This document shows positions 63,743 through 64,000 of a stretch of 64,000 nt of DNA, piece by piece. Source of the stretch: Lamellibrachia columna (taxonomy: Eukaryota; Annelida; Polychaeta; Sabellida; Siboglinidae). The position numbers and the translations under genes were made by a program. The notes beneath the pieces were generated by a model. It was not told where the DNA came from, ran no database searches, and worked only from the letters and a program-made list of their open reading frames with translations. Within the stretch, counting starts at the first letter, position 1; each line of letters begins with the position of its first letter. The stretch lies in assembly GCA_963662155.1 (NCBI GenBank), contig OY759261.1, positions 46,257,411 through 46,321,410 of the forward strand. The letters run 5' to 3'.

Positions 63743-64000
63743 ATGCGAATCTTTCAAAAGTTTACGAGCCGCTAAATAAAATAAAAAATAATTACGCGGA
63801 GCCAAACGTATTAACACAGAAATGGATTGAAAGAGAAGTGAGAACAAATACTTTATTAAAGATAACGTCAGTCCGTTTACGCAGTGTGAAGAATTGCTTA
63901 TGAAGCCGTTTTAATAAACGAAAGTATCCAAACACATGCAACAATATAGAAATTCAAACGCAATGGTTATATTAATAAGCATATTTGTTAGCATGTCGTT
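63743..64000. other. No gene recognised
   Basis: A short open frame enters from the minisatellite and ends at about 63903. No domain or splice support. Confidence 0.3.

Overview
This window is intron-rich, AT-rich animal DNA, not prokaryotic. It has splice-bounded exons, several partial non-LTR retrotransposons (LINEs), piggyBac and Polinton/Maverick remnants, a satellite array and many long (TA)n and (TG)n microsatellites. The combination of a galaxin-like dicysteine-repeat exon, a fucolectin-type (FTP) lectin gene and mollusc-style CR1/L2-like LINEs suggests a lophotrochozoan, perhaps a bivalve mollusc. That placement is inference. I saw no tRNA, rRNA, CRISPR or operon structure.

Host genes. 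(1) Positions 300-1741 (+) look like the terminal coding exon of a galaxin-like protein with 18 near-identical 26-residue units, each holding two CC pairs. Two decayed units follow the stop. (2) A secreted FTP-lectin gene on + can be assembled by phase: TATA box near 11326, signal-peptide exon ending 11575, FTP exons 31444-31656 and 39932-40156, then a Cys-rich second domain in 40711-40919 and 41252-41473. Its last three exons sit inside a tandem segmental duplication (about 37865-41819 and 43072-47778). The second exon set is also intact (44981-45205, 45793-46001, 46843-47064). Between the copies exon 3 differs only synonymously, while exons 4-5 differ mainly by amino-acid replacement. (3) Weaker candidates are a decayed THAP-domain exon pair (16827-17640) and a minus-strand signal-peptide exon (58821-58880).

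Mobile DNA. A broken piggyBac transposase gene with an apparent intron lies at 3252-4736 (-). CR1/L2-like LINEs lie at 13975-16212 (-, with a PHD finger in ORF1), 19738-22905 (-), 27990-31340 (+), 33185-34065 (+), 34530-37405 (-), 37405-38750 (+) and 47890-50290 (-). A separate ORF1-type gene is at 50700-51400 (-). A 5'-truncated LINE at 46223-46731 has a visible target-site duplication and an empty site in the other duplicated copy. A Polinton/Maverick fragment (capsid-type protein plus adenovirus-type protease) is at 26000-27335 (-). A decayed gene of an animal transposon-associated family occupies about 52700-55960 (+).

Repeats. There is a 112-bp higher-order satellite built from about 37-bp subunits (17810-19735), several minisatellites, a compound TG/TGCG/TGTGCG array, a 320-bp TG run and two dispersed repeat families with two copies each in the window. 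The rest is intronic or intergenic sequence in which I recognise nothing.
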